The notes: generated from the sequence alone by a model not told the origin. Numbered from the stretch's first letter, positions 34,081 through 43,386 are shown. The stretch is DNA of 64,000 bases from an uncultured Kineothrix sp. (GCA_910588855.1 CAJUSR010000001.1:186001-250000); one strand, 5' to 3'. Made by a program: numbers and translations.

Positions 34081-34096
34081 GCCGCCCTTTGGCGGC
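34081..34096. terminator. Short GC hairpin between convergent genes
   Basis: GCCGCC/GGCGGC with a 4-nt loop, preceded by six T on plus (so followed by six A on minus). It lies 35 bp after the PRD regulator stop. Without a trailing U-run its terminator role is uncertain. Confidence 0.35.
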
Positions 34097-34170
34097 TGGC
34101 GGCATTGAAGTCAGCCGGAATACGCCCGGTATGTCTGGTTTCTGTTTCGGGAGAGAATCTATAACCAATA

Positions 34171-35124
34171 CTAGTATTTTTTCTGTTCCTGCAATTCCCG
34201 ATACAAATCTTTATAATTCCCATACCGGACAGGGCTTATCTTCCCTTCCGACAAAGCCTGTTTTACCCCACAGTCCGGCTCGCTTAAATGGGAGCAGCCG
34301 GTAAAACGGCAATGCCCTTCATATCTGGCAAATTCCGGGTAAAACCCCTGCAAATCCTCCTTCTCCATAGAAAAAAGGCGCAAAGACGTAAACCCCGGTG
34401 TATCCATAATATATGTGTTTTCCTGAAGGGCAATGATTTCCGAATGCCTTGTGGTATGCTTCCCCCTGTCAATCTTTCTGCTGATTTCCCCGGTTTCCAT
34501 CCCTGCATCCGGGTTCAGGCAATTGATGATGGAAGACTTTCCCACCCCGCTGGGTCCCGCTACTGCCGTGGTTTTGCCATACAGCAGACTTCGCAGCTCT
34601 TCCATCCCTTCCCCCTTCTCTGCACTTGTAAATAGTACCCGGTATCCGCAGGAACCATATGCTTTCTGTAGGTTTTCCCGCTCTTCCGCAGAAGCGATAT
34701 CCAGCTTATTGAAGCAAACGATGCAGGAAAGCCCTTGCTGTTCCATCATAATAAGAAACCGGTCCAAAAGCTGAAAATTTGGTTCCGGTTTCACTATTGC
34801 AAATATCACAAGCGCCTGGTCAATGTTCGCCACAGCCGGACGAATCAATTCATTCTGCCTTGGAAGAATCCGGGCAATATTGCCAATCCCTGCCTCTTCC
34901 TCCAGCACTTCCATGCATACATTGTCGCCGACCATCGGCTTTTTATTTTCTTTGCGGAAAATACCTTTCGCCTTACATTCATATACTTTTCCGCCTGTAT
35001 TCCGATTTTCCTTTGCAAAGACATAGTAAAAACCGGCAATCCCTTTTATAATCTTCCCCTGCACCTTTTTGCGTCTCCCATTTCCCTCATCCATAGGATT
35101 CTGCGGCGCCTTATTCTGCTTCAT
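34171..35124 (-). CDS. rsgA: Ribosome small subunit-dependent GTPase A
   Basis: Circularly permuted GTPase for late 30S maturation. In 317 residues: an N-terminal OB fold (KVQGKIIKGIAGFYYVF...GDNVCMEVLEEE), permuted G motifs with CFNKLDIAS (G4), SAEKGEGMEEL (G5), GPSGVGKSSIINCL (G1), HTTRHSEII (G2) and DTPGFTSL (G3), and a Zn-binding end with Cys-x-His-x-Cys (GHCRFTGCSHLSEPDCGVKQA). It follows prkC by 12 bp, the typical prkC-rsgA order in Firmicutes. Confidence 0.96.
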   Translation of the reverse strand: MKQNKAPQNPMDEGNGRRKKVQGKIIKGIAGFYYVFAKENRNTGGKVYECKAKGIFRKENKKPMVGDNVCMEVLEEEAGIGNIARILPRQNELIRPAVANIDQALVIFAIVKPEPNFQLLDRFLIMMEQQGLSCIVCFNKLDIASAEERENLQKAYGSCGYRVLFTSAEKGEGMEELRSLLYGKTTAVAGPSGVGKSSIINCLNPDAGMETGEISRKIDRGKHTTRHSEIIALQENTYIMDTPGFTSLRLFSMEKEDLQGFYPEFARYEGHCRFTGCSHLSEPDCGVKQALSEGKISPVRYGNYKDLYRELQEQKKY

Positions 35125-35136
35125 ATCTTCCGCCCC

Positions 35137-37311
35137 TTATGACTCCGGTGTAAACTGCAGTTCCCTTGCTATCGTCTTCTGTACGGAAGTTCCTTCCGTC
35201 GTCGTCACTTCCCCTGTCTCCGGATTGGTATCCGTTATCGCGTCCGTCGTTACCATATACGTAAAAGTGACCGTTCCTGTGGCGGAGCGGATACCCGTAT
35301 AGTTGACGGAAATAGGAAATGATGCGGTGCTTGTGTTCAATAGCTGCACCCCATCCGCCGTATCGATTGTTACCGTCACATCCAGCCCTTCCCGGTATTC
35401 CGGGTCTTCCGCAGCGGAAGGCGCTTCAATGCTTCCGTTAAAACTATAAGTGCCCTGTTTCGGTCCCAAACTCACTTGCAAATCAATCGCCGTGCCCTGG
35501 TCCACATAAGAACCCACCGAGTAGCTCTGATAACAGACAAGCCCATTGAGAGATTCGTCTTCATGGTTGATTTCCGTAACGCTGCCGACCACCAGCCCAT
35601 TTTCCGTTATGGCTGCCATAGCATCCATTTCCGATATCCCTATTAGATTGGGAACGCGGACTTTATTGTCCTCCGCCCCCTGGCTGATACGGATGGTCAC
35701 GGCTGACCCGCTGGGGGCTTTTATCCCCGCTTCCGGGCTTTGGGAAATAATGTCCCCTTTTGCCACTTCCGCATCATAACTTTCCGTCTTGTTTACCACA
35801 AAACCTTTCTGCTCTAAATTGGAAACCCCCTGCGCCGTAGACATCCCCACTACGTTGGGCACTTCCACGCCGCTGGCCCCTGCGCTGACCGTTAACGTAA
35901 TATCCGTTTTGGAATCCACCATCTGCCCGATTCCGATATTGCATTCCAGTACAAGCCCGGCCTCATATTCATCCGTTTCCTTATATGCGATTTCCGGCAT
36001 CAGCCCAAGGCCGAGAAGTTCCGTTTTAACCTCCTCTATCTGCCTGCCCACTACTTTTGGCATTTCTACCTTACCAGACTCTTCTTCGGTGCTTTCCTCC
36101 GTTTTTTCCTTTTCCCCGCCGAAAGGCAATATGCCCAATGTCTTTCCTACAAGGAAAAGGACAATGCAGCCAATCAGCAAAGCGGCTACTACTGCCAATA
36201 CAGTCGTCACCCGTTCCATCTTAGAATCGTACTCTTCTTCCTCGTCGTCGATATCATCTTCTACATCTTCCTCTTCTTCATCCCCTATGACATCTTCTTC
36301 GTCTTCCTCTTCCTCGTCTTCTTCCTGATATTTCCGGCGCACATCTTTTTTCAGCCGAAGGGCTTCATCCATCGAATCCCTTTTAACGGACTGTTTTTTT
36401 ATCTGCACCATATCTTTGTCGGTTATCATCCGCGTCGAAGCTTCCTCGTCCGGGTTGACCATTTTTACGAAATCTTCATCCGGGTTAATCAGCGACTGCT
36501 TCAAATCCACAATCAAGTCCCCCATCGTCTGATATCTGCGGTCAGGGCTTTTTTGACAGCATTTAAAAACAATCTGTTCCACGCTGATAGGAATCTCCGA
36601 GACATATTCCCTAGGTGAAGGCAATGGTTCCTGAATATGTTTAATGGCAATGGCCACCGTAGTCTCCCCGTTAAAGGGAACCCTTCCGGTCAGCATTTCA
36701 AACATCGTAATGCCCAGCGAATAGATATCGCTTTTTTCATCGCTGTAGCCGCCCCTGGCCTGCTCGGGGGAAGTATAATGTACGGAACCCATAACATTGG
36801 AGGTAATGGTATTGCTGGTAGCTGCTTTTGCAATACCGAAATCCGTTACCTTCACCTTTCCTTCTTTGGATATAATTATGTTCTGGGGTTTGATATCCCT
36901 GTGTATAATATGATTGTTATGCGCTGCTTCAATGCCCATGGAAACCTGGATAGCGATGCTAATCGCTTCTTTTACGGAAAGTCTTGCCTTTCTTTCAATA
37001 TATTTTTTCAAGGTAATGCCTTCCACCAGCTCCATGACAATGAAGTAGACATCGTTTTCTTCCCCTACATCGTAAACATTGACGATATTCGGATGCATCA
37101 ATCCCGCCGCCGCCTGCGCTTCTACCCGGAACTTGGAAACAAAATTCGCATTTTCCGAAAATTCCTGTTTCAACACTTTCACCGCCACATAACGGTTTAG
37201 TTTATGGTCTTTCGATTTATATACATCCGACATTCCCCCGGTACCGATTTTTTCCAAGATCTCATACCGGTCTACAATCATCATTCCAATTTTAATCATT
37301 TCTGTATCCAT
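35137..37311 (-). CDS. prkC: PASTA-domain serine/threonine protein kinase
   Basis: Membrane kinase that senses muropeptides or lipid II and regulates growth, division and spore germination. The kinase domain spans residues 10-275: VGTGGMSDVY-like Gly loop (IGTGGMSDVYKSKD), VAVKVLK, HRDIKPQNIIIS and VTDFGIAKA. A strongly acidic juxtamembrane run (mostly Glu/Asp, about residues 330-365) is followed by one membrane segment (VTTVLAVVAALLIGCIVLFLVG). Three PASTA repeats come next (MPKVVGRQIEEV, VPNVVGMSTAQG, VPNLIGISEMDA) and a ~110-residue Ser/Thr-rich C-terminal domain of unknown function. The paired phosphatase gene is immediately upstream. Confidence 0.95.
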   Translation of the reverse strand: MDTEMIKIGMMIVDRYEILEKIGTGGMSDVYKSKDHKLNRYVAVKVLKQEFSENANFVSKFRVEAQAAAGLMHPNIVNVYDVGEENDVYFIVMELVEGITLKKYIERKARLSVKEAISIAIQVSMGIEAAHNNHIIHRDIKPQNIIISKEGKVKVTDFGIAKAATSNTITSNVMGSVHYTSPEQARGGYSDEKSDIYSLGITMFEMLTGRVPFNGETTVAIAIKHIQEPLPSPREYVSEIPISVEQIVFKCCQKSPDRRYQTMGDLIVDLKQSLINPDEDFVKMVNPDEEASTRMITDKDMVQIKKQSVKRDSMDEALRLKKDVRRKYQEEDEEEEDEEDVIGDEEEEDVEDDIDDEEEEYDSKMERVTTVLAVVAALLIGCIVLFLVGKTLGILPFGGEKEKTEESTEEESGKVEMPKVVGRQIEEVKTELLGLGLMPEIAYKETDEYEAGLVLECNIGIGQMVDSKTDITLTVSAGASGVEVPNVVGMSTAQGVSNLEQKGFVVNKTESYDAEVAKGDIISQSPEAGIKAPSGSAVTIRISQGAEDNKVRVPNLIGISEMDAMAAITENGLVVGSVTEINHEDESLNGLVCYQSYSVGSYVDQGTAIDLQVSLGPKQGTYSFNGSIEAPSAAEDPEYREGLDVTVTIDTADGVQLLNTSTASFPISVNYTGIRSATGTVTFTYMVTTDAITDTNPETGEVTTTEGTSVQKTIARELQFTPES

Positions 37312-37381
37312 GCTCCTTTTAAAGTTGAGAGACTATTGTACCAAAATACAAAAAACTCTGCCAAAAAGTTTCGGATGAACG

Positions 37382-38128
37382 TCAAAGATTTTCATCCGCA
37401 AACGGCTCTATCAATATAACAGCGATATTATCCCTGCCGCCGTTGCTATTGGCAGCTTTCACCAATTCTTCCGCTTTTGTCTCCACGCCTTCCTGACTGC
37501 TCAATATCATATGAATCTCTTCATCTTCCAGCATATTTGTCAGTCCGTCGGAACACATAAGCACAATATCCCCCGGCTTAAGCTCCACATGAAAGAAATC
37601 GGCTGTCACTGCATCCTCTGCACCGATTGCCCGCGTAATTATGTTTTTGTCCGGATGATTCCTCGCCGATTTCCTGTCAATACCGCCTCTGCGTATCATT
37701 TCCTCCACAAGGGAATGATCCCTCGTTATCTGTTCTATCTTGCTGTCATTTACCACATATAACCTGCTGTCCCCCACATTGGCTACTTCCAGATATTTTT
37801 CCTTCAGGCAGGTAGCCGCTACCACCGTAGTGCCCATCCCCCTAAGCTCCTCTTTCTCCATCGCCTTTTGCCGGATGTGGCTGTTAGCAGCATCAATTGC
37901 TTTCCCTAATATCTTGACCGGGCTCTTTTCAAAAGAGCCTGCCACTTCTTCCTTTATCGTTTCCACCGCATATTTGGACGCATAATCCCCTGCATTATGC
38001 CCCCCCATCCCGTCTGCAACGACAAATAAATTCGGAAGATTCCCTAATGGCTTCTCCGATGCAAACACATAATCCTGATTTAATTTTCTCCTTTTTCCGA
38101 TATCCGTAATGGAAAATGTCTTTAACAC
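37382..38128 (-). CDS. PP2C-type serine/threonine phosphatase
   Basis: Mn-dependent PPM/PP2C phosphatase that reverses PrkC phosphorylation (PrpC/Stp1 role). In 248 residues: DIGKRRKLNQDYVF, VVADGMGGHNAGDYAS (metal Asp), GTTVVAA, NVGDSRLYVVND, SDGLTNMLEDEEI and a final GGRDNIAVILIEPF. The gene order rlmN-stp-prkC-rsgA is standard for Firmicutes. Confidence 0.95.
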   Translation of the reverse strand: MLKTFSITDIGKRRKLNQDYVFASEKPLGNLPNLFVVADGMGGHNAGDYASKYAVETIKEEVAGSFEKSPVKILGKAIDAANSHIRQKAMEKEELRGMGTTVVAATCLKEKYLEVANVGDSRLYVVNDSKIEQITRDHSLVEEMIRRGGIDRKSARNHPDKNIITRAIGAEDAVTADFFHVELKPGDIVLMCSDGLTNMLEDEEIHMILSSQEGVETKAEELVKAANSNGGRDNIAVILIEPFADENL

Positions 38129-38144
38129 GACGAAACCTCCTGTA

Positions 38145-39185
38145 TTACCGATGAAGCTCCCTGCGCCTTAATTGACCGCACGCCCCATCAATATCTCTTC
38201 CCATTTCCCTTCTTATAGTAACATTTATTCCATTTTTTTCAAGTTTATTTTTAAAAGCCGTTACTTTTCCGGGTGCAGAAGGCGAAAAACCCCGCTCTTT
38301 CACCGGATTAACCGGAATCAGGTTCACATGGCAGTTCAAATCCCTGATAAGCTCCGCCAGCATCATCGCATCTTCCCCTGTATCGTTTACGCCTTCTATC
38401 AAACTATATTCAAAAGTTAATCTTCTGCCCGTCCTTTCAAAATAGTATGCACTTGCTCCCATCAATTCATCCAATGTATATTTTTTCGCTACGGGCATCA
38501 GCTTCTTCCGCTTCCCATCGGAAGCCGCGTGCAAAGACAATGCCAGCGTAATCTGCAGCCCTTCCTCTGCCAGCCGCTCCATCTGGGGGACAAGCCCGCA
38601 AGTGGATACCGTTACATTCCGCTGGCTGATATGAAGCCCGTTTTCATCGGTAAGAAGCCGGATAAATTTCACCAGATTATCGTAATTATCCAAAGGCTCC
38701 CCCATGCCCATCACCACTACATTAGAAACCCTTTCCCCTGTCAAAAGGGTAATTGCATATACTTGTTCCAGCATTTCGGAAGGCTGCAGCGGCCTTACCA
38801 GGCCATCTATGGTAGAAGCGCAGAATTTGCACCCCATCCGGCATCCTACCTGGGAAGAAATACAGACCGAATTTCCATGTTTGTATTTCATCCAGACACT
38901 TTCCACCGTATTGCCGTCCGACAATTCAAATAAAAATTTCTTCGTCCCGTCTACTTTGGATTCTTGTATGCGCAGTGGATTTAGCACGGAGAAAAAATAG
39001 TCTTCCCTGCACTTTTCCCTTAAATTTTTTGAGAGATTGGTCATTTCCCCAAAATCTCTTGCCAGTTTTTGGTGCATCCACTCATACAACTGCTTCGCCC
39101 GGAATGTTTTCTCTCCGGCCGCCTCCATTTCCCTCTTTAGTTCCTCCAAATCCATTGATTTGATATCCTTCTTGGTATTTCCCAT
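38145..39185 (-). CDS. rlmN: Dual-specificity 23S rRNA/tRNA adenine-C2 methyltransferase
   Basis: Radical-SAM enzyme that methylates A2503 of 23S rRNA and A37 of some tRNAs. In 346 residues: an N-terminal helical domain (KTFRAKQLYEWMHQKL), the 4Fe-4S motif GCRMGCKFCAST, GMGEPLDNYDNLVKFI, STCGLVPQM, LALSLHAASDGKRKKLMPV and the C-terminal catalytic Cys in DIDGACGQLRRRE. The end IDGACGQL distinguishes RlmN from Cfr poorly, but the genomic place supports RlmN. Confidence 0.95.
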   Translation of the reverse strand: MGNTKKDIKSMDLEELKREMEAAGEKTFRAKQLYEWMHQKLARDFGEMTNLSKNLREKCREDYFFSVLNPLRIQESKVDGTKKFLFELSDGNTVESVWMKYKHGNSVCISSQVGCRMGCKFCASTIDGLVRPLQPSEMLEQVYAITLLTGERVSNVVVMGMGEPLDNYDNLVKFIRLLTDENGLHISQRNVTVSTCGLVPQMERLAEEGLQITLALSLHAASDGKRKKLMPVAKKYTLDELMGASAYYFERTGRRLTFEYSLIEGVNDTGEDAMMLAELIRDLNCHVNLIPVNPVKERGFSPSAPGKVTAFKNKLEKNGINVTIRREMGRDIDGACGQLRRRELHR

Positions 39186-39187
39186 CT

Positions 39188-40588
39188 CTATCTTTCCTCC
39201 CGTTCCTTTCTGCGGAATACTGCGATAAAAAAGCCGTCCGCTTCATGTATGTCCGGAAAAAGCTGCAAATACCCTTCCGCAGCCGTTTCCGTATGCGGTA
39301 TTCCTTTCAGCTTTCCGCCGAAATCCTCCGCCGTAAACGGATGATTGTCAAGAAACCACTTGACATTTTCCTCATTTTCTTCCTTTCGTATTGTACATGT
39401 GCTATAAACCAAAATGCCTCCCGGCTTCACATACTTCCATACGTTGTCCAATATCTCCCTCTGCACCAAAGGCAGTTTTGAAAGCATTTCCTCTGTCAAA
39501 TTGTATTTAATATCCCGCTTCCTGCCAAGTATCCCAAGGCCGGAGCAGGGAACATCCGCTAAAACCACATCTGCCTTTGCGTCCAGGCTTTCCTCATATA
39601 CCGTAGCGTCACATACCTGCGCTTCTATATTCCCAAGCCTCTGCCGGGCTGCATTTTCCTTAACAAAAGCTATCTTCGCCTCCGAAATGTCCCGTGCCAG
39701 CACTTTTCCGCCTTTTCCTGCCTTTTCCGCCGCATGGGTGCTTTTCCCTCCCGGCGCGGCGCAGACATCCACCACCAAATTACCTTCCTTTATTCCGGCG
39801 CATTCCACACAGAGCATGGAACTTACGTCCTGTACTGCAAACATCCCTTCATCAAACCCGGGGATTTTCCTGACCCCTTCCACATGGCTTATCTCATAAG
39901 CATAACTAAGATAAGGATGATGCCTCACTTCCATTCCTGCCTGTTCCATCCGGGCAAGAAATGCTTCCCTCTCTTCTTCCGCCATCGATTCTTTCCATCT
40001 TATCGTTACCGGCCGGATTCCCAGCAATGCCTGCAGCATCTTCCCTGTCCTGTCCGTTCCGTAATCCTCCAGCCACATCTCTACCACTGGCTGGGGCATG
40101 GAATAAACCACGGAAAAATACGCTGCCGGGTTTTTCCCCTTATCCGGGTATAATGCTTCCGCCCTCTTCCCTTCCGGTTCGCCGTCTATACCAATCCCGT
40201 CTTTTTCTCTGGCAATATTCCGCAATACTCCATTCACAAAACCTTTCAGCGAATGGAATTTCCTTTTTGCAGCCAGCTTTACCGCTTCATTGCATACTGC
40301 TGCATCCGGCACGGTATCCATAAAGAGTATCTGATATACGCTCATCCGCAGCAGGCTGCGTATCAGAGGCTTCATTTTCTCTGTTGAAACTTTGGAAAAA
40401 GCATTGAGAATATAATCAATTTGAATCCTCCGTTCCAGCACCCCTTCCGTCACCCGTTTGATAAATGCCTTATCCTTTGCAGGCAGATAATCATATTTAT
40501 CCAAAACATTCCTTATCAGGACATTGCTGTAAATCCGCCCGCTTTCTATTTCCATCAGCATATCCAATATCAGTTCACGTATATTCAT
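39188..40588 (-). CDS. rsmB: 16S rRNA (cytosine(967)-C(5))-methyltransferase
   Basis: The 466-residue Fmu/RsmB has an N-terminal NusB-like RNA-binding domain (LILDMLMEIESGRIYSNVLIRN... to about residue 140) and a SAM methyltransferase domain: CAAPGGKSTHAAE, AQVCDATVYEE, LADVPCSGLGILGRKRDIK (the PCSG catalytic Cys) and YSTCTIRKEENEENV (second catalytic Cys). It is separated from rlmN by 2 bp. Confidence 0.95.
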   Translation of the reverse strand: MNIRELILDMLMEIESGRIYSNVLIRNVLDKYDYLPAKDKAFIKRVTEGVLERRIQIDYILNAFSKVSTEKMKPLIRSLLRMSVYQILFMDTVPDAAVCNEAVKLAAKRKFHSLKGFVNGVLRNIAREKDGIGIDGEPEGKRAEALYPDKGKNPAAYFSVVYSMPQPVVEMWLEDYGTDRTGKMLQALLGIRPVTIRWKESMAEEEREAFLARMEQAGMEVRHHPYLSYAYEISHVEGVRKIPGFDEGMFAVQDVSSMLCVECAGIKEGNLVVDVCAAPGGKSTHAAEKAGKGGKVLARDISEAKIAFVKENAARQRLGNIEAQVCDATVYEESLDAKADVVLADVPCSGLGILGRKRDIKYNLTEEMLSKLPLVQREILDNVWKYVKPGGILVYSTCTIRKEENEENVKWFLDNHPFTAEDFGGKLKGIPHTETAAEGYLQLFPDIHEADGFFIAVFRRKEREER

Positions 40589-40630
40589 GACAACCTCTTC
40601 TTTACTCCTGTACCTTTAATCACCAATCCT

Positions 40631-40694
40631 GGTGAAACTTAGAAGTTCTCCGCGAAACAGCCTCTGCTGTGAGCGGCTAGAACTTCTTTTCACC
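40631..40694. repeat. Nested palindrome between yugP-like gene and rsmB (repeat family B)
   Basis: Outer arms GGTGAAACTTAGAAGTTCT and AGAACTTCTTTTCACC pair over about 15 bp. Inside are CCGC/GCGG and ACAGC/GCTGT. The outer sequence GTGAArAGAAGTTCTA on minus recurs at 42790-42805, so it is a dispersed element. It abuts the stop of the metallopeptidase gene. Confidence 0.7.
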
Positions 40695-41402
40695 CTAATC
40701 ATCCCTTCTTCTGTTGCCGAAAAGCAATACCAAACGCATAAGCTGCAATATCGAAGCCGCTGCCCCCGCCACATAAGTAAGGGCCGCCGCCCGCAGCACT
40801 TTCCTGCAATAACCTGTCTCATCCCCTCCGGTAATCCCATAATCCTGCAACATCGTTAAAGCTCTGGAAGAAGCATTGAACTCTACCGGCAATGTTACTA
40901 CCTGAAACAGTACCGACAAAGAAAAAACCCATATTCCTATCTGTACAAGCGTGGAACTCAAGCCAAGCAGCACCCCAAGGAGAATCATCGGAATCCCGAT
41001 GCGGGAGCCGATATTGGCAGCCGGAACCAAAGCGCTCCTGATTTTCAAAGGCGCATAGCCTTTTTGGTGCTGTACGGCATGTCCGCATTCGTGGGCCGCC
41101 ACACCAATTGCCGCCACCGAATTGGACTGGTAAGTGCTGTCCGAGAGACGAAGCACTTTATTCCTTGGGTCGTAATGATCCGTCAGCCTGCCGTTTATAT
41201 GTTCAATCCTTACATCATGAATCCCGGAATAATTCAATATCCTCGCTGCCGCTTCCGCCCCTGTCATTCCGCTGGCACAGCGTACCCTTGCAAATTTGCT
41301 GTATGTGCTGTTCAAACTGCTGCTGGCAGCCATGCACAAAACCGCCCCAATCAATACAAGGAAATACGTAGGGTCAAAATAGTAACCATAATATCCATGC
41401 AT
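40695..41402 (-). CDS. YugP-family neutral zinc metallopeptidase
   Basis: Membrane metallopeptidase of 235 residues. One N-terminal membrane segment (TYFLVLIGAVLCMAASSSL), an SxYSKF motif, the HExxH-type zinc motif AAHECGHAVQHQKGY, then two or three membrane segments (IPMILLGVLLGLSSTLVQIGIWVF and others). The family function is unknown. In Lachnospiraceae it often lies between fmt and rsmB, as here. Confidence 0.9.
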   Translation of the reverse strand: MHGYYGYYFDPTYFLVLIGAVLCMAASSSLNSTYSKFARVRCASGMTGAEAAARILNYSGIHDVRIEHINGRLTDHYDPRNKVLRLSDSTYQSNSVAAIGVAAHECGHAVQHQKGYAPLKIRSALVPAANIGSRIGIPMILLGVLLGLSSTLVQIGIWVFSLSVLFQVVTLPVEFNASSRALTMLQDYGITGGDETGYCRKVLRAAALTYVAGAAASILQLMRLVLLFGNRRRDD

Positions 41403-41630
41403 ACCGTTAACCTCCTGATTTTATCTTTGCCGCCTGTCTGTTTACTTGCCGTTGTTTTTCTGTCTTCCTGCGCTATTTTTCTTTCTGCGCATTTCTTTCT
41501 TACTGCTCTTTTCTTTCTTCTTATCTTTTTCCTGTCTTCCTGCGCTATTTCTTCCTATCCTTTTCTTTTACTGTCTTTTTATCGCTCTTTTCTTTATTAA
41601 AATGAAATGCTTTCCAAGTGCCCTTTCTGG
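41403..41630. repeat. Pyrimidine-rich spacer with a 19-bp direct repeat
   Basis: The spacer between fmt and the metallopeptidase gene is almost purely C/T on plus (purine-rich on the mRNA strand) for ~150 bp. CTGTCTTCCTGCGCTATTT occurs at 41460-41478 and 41532-41550 without change, and weaker copies of TTTCTTTCTGCGC lie between. No gene is seen. Confidence 0.6.
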
Positions 41631-42581
41631 CTACATGCCCAGCCGCAGCCCTTCCTCAATCGGGTATCCCAGCAGGAAGTCTTTCACATCCATCCGCCTT
41701 TTGCCCTCTAACTGCACTTTTGTCACTTTTAAAAGCCCGCTGCCCGTCCTCACATAAAACGCATCCTTCTCCACCCGTTCAATGCTGCCTGCAGGGCTTC
41801 CTTCCCAGGCATTCCCTTTTCCTATATCCTCTACCGGTTCGCACTCCCATATTTTCATATTTTTCTTATGATAATAAGTATACGCGCTCGGCCATGAATT
41901 TAGTCCACGCACCAGCCTGTCAATATAAGCCGCATCTTTTGCCCAGTCAATCAATCCAAGGGATTTCTTTATCGTTCCTACGTAGCTGGCTTCTTCTTCC
42001 TTTTGTTTCTCCGGTACCAGCCCGCCCTTTTCAATTGCGGGCAGGGCTTCTACAATCAACCTGGCGCCCGCTTCGCAAAGTTTATCATGTAAGGACTCCC
42101 CTGTTTCCTTCTTATCGATAGGAACCGTACACTTCATCAACATATCTCCCGTATCCAGCCCCTTATCCATCTGCATAATAGTAATCCCTGTCTCTTTTTC
42201 CCCATTTAAAATTACCCATTGAATCGGCGCCGCCCCCCGGTACTTAGGAAGCAGGGAGGCATGGATATTTACGCACCCTAACCGGGGTATCCTCAGAATC
42301 TCTTCCGGTAAAATCTGCCCAAAAGCGGCCACCACAAAAATATCCGCCTTTAATGCCGCAAGTTTTTCCATTTCTTCCGGCTCCCGTATTTTTACCGGCT
42401 GCAATACCGGAATCCCATATTTTAACGCACATGCCTTAACCGGAGGCATCTGCATTTCCTTTCCTCTCCCCTTCGGTTTATCCGGCTGCGTCACTACCGC
42501 CGCCACTTCATGCCCTTCTTTTACAATAGCTTCCAAAGCCCCTACCGCAAAATCAGGCGTTCCCATAAACACAAGCTTCAT
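41631..42581 (-). CDS. fmt: Methionyl-tRNA formyltransferase
   Basis: Formylates initiator Met-tRNA using 10-formyl-THF. 316 residues: MKLVFMGTPDFAVGALEAI, PDKPKGRGKEMQMPPVK, the formyl-transfer core NIHASLLPKYRGAAPIQW (Asn/His) with MQMDKGLDTGDML (Asp), and the C-terminal OB-like tRNA-binding domain (NSWPSAYTYYHKKNMKIW). Next to def, its functional partner, but separated from it by a palindromic spacer. Confidence 0.96.
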   Translation of the reverse strand: MKLVFMGTPDFAVGALEAIVKEGHEVAAVVTQPDKPKGRGKEMQMPPVKACALKYGIPVLQPVKIREPEEMEKLAALKADIFVVAAFGQILPEEILRIPRLGCVNIHASLLPKYRGAAPIQWVILNGEKETGITIMQMDKGLDTGDMLMKCTVPIDKKETGESLHDKLCEAGARLIVEALPAIEKGGLVPEKQKEEEASYVGTIKKSLGLIDWAKDAAYIDRLVRGLNSWPSAYTYYHKKNMKIWECEPVEDIGKGNAWEGSPAGSIERVEKDAFYVRTGSGLLKVTKVQLEGKRRMDVKDFLLGYPIEEGLRLGM

Positions 42582-42704
42582 ATATGGTTCCTTTATCCTT
42601 TCCTTATCCTTTCTTCATCCCGTTTCCATCTGGCAGACCTATTCGGCTCCTCCATACTAAAGCAACCTACTGCGATGACACCCATCGGAATCCTTAAGTT
42701 TCCG

Positions 42705-42805
42705 GCCGGAGCCAAGTCACATCTTAGGCTCCGGCGCAAATCTTAGTGAAGAGCGGTTCGCTTGGCGAAGCATCCACTGGTGCGAGCCTTAGAACTTCTC
42801 TTCAC
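42705..42805. repeat. Compound palindromic repeat between fmt and def (family B)
   Basis: A perfect 9-bp hairpin GCCGGAGCC/GGCTCCGGC (42705-42735) is followed by an 8-bp pair GTGAAGAG/CTCTTCAC (42746-42805) enclosing a smaller TTCGC/GCGAA hairpin. The segment CTTAGAACTTCTCTTCAC resembles the outer arm at 40679-40694. Confidence 0.65.
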
Positions 42806-42806
42806 A

Positions 42807-43298
42807 CTATTCCTCTTCATCTTCCTCGTCATCCAAATCTTCCACATTCATTAACGGGCCTTCCACTTTGTCCACGTATAAGTTCCCTTCTAAATGGTCA
42901 ATTTCATGACAGATTGCCCTGGCCAACAGCTCAGTCCCTTCCACCTCATATTGCTCCATATTTTCGTTATAAGCTACCGCCTTCACATAGTTGGGCCTAG
43001 TGACAATCCCCGTCTTTCCCGGAACGCTCAAGCATCCCTCATGCCCGGTCTGTTCCCCGCTCATTTCCAGAATCCGGGGATTAATCATCACGTACGGGTT
43101 CTCCCCTGTCACATCAATGACTACAACCCGTTTTAAAATCCCCACCTGGGGAGCCGCCAACCCAACACCATTGGCTTCATACATAGTATCCAGCATGTCC
43201 CCTATCAGCTCTTTCAGACGCGGCGTCATTTCCTTTACCTCTTTACATTTCTTGTTTAATACTGCATCTCCGATTTCTCTTATGTTTCTGATTGCCAT
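42807..43298 (-). CDS. def: Peptide deformylase
   Basis: Fe/Zn enzyme removing the formyl group from nascent proteins. About 163 residues with the three motifs: GVGLAAPQVGI, EGCLSVPG (metal Cys) and HEIDHLEG (metal His pair and catalytic Glu). It ends in an acidic tail (DLDDEEDEEE). The ATG at 43298 gives MAIRNIREIGDAVL, the family start; upstream in-frame codons to 43415 overlap the priA end and are not conserved. Confidence 0.95.
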   Translation of the reverse strand: MAIRNIREIGDAVLNKKCKEVKEMTPRLKELIGDMLDTMYEANGVGLAAPQVGILKRVVVIDVTGENPYVMINPRILEMSGEQTGHEGCLSVPGKTGIVTRPNYVKAVAYNENMEQYEVEGTELLARAICHEIDHLEGNLYVDKVEGPLMNVEDLDDEEDEEE

Positions 43299-43386
43299 AT
43301 CCATTCTGTCCTTTCTTCCGTTTTCTATCCTCTTTCTTATACCACATTTCTTAATACCATATTTTTTAATACTGCATTTCCAATTT

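Noticed and set aside
34047..34170. Possible attenuator after the PRD regulator
   Set aside because: Only a short GC hairpin without U-run; no leader or switch geometry.
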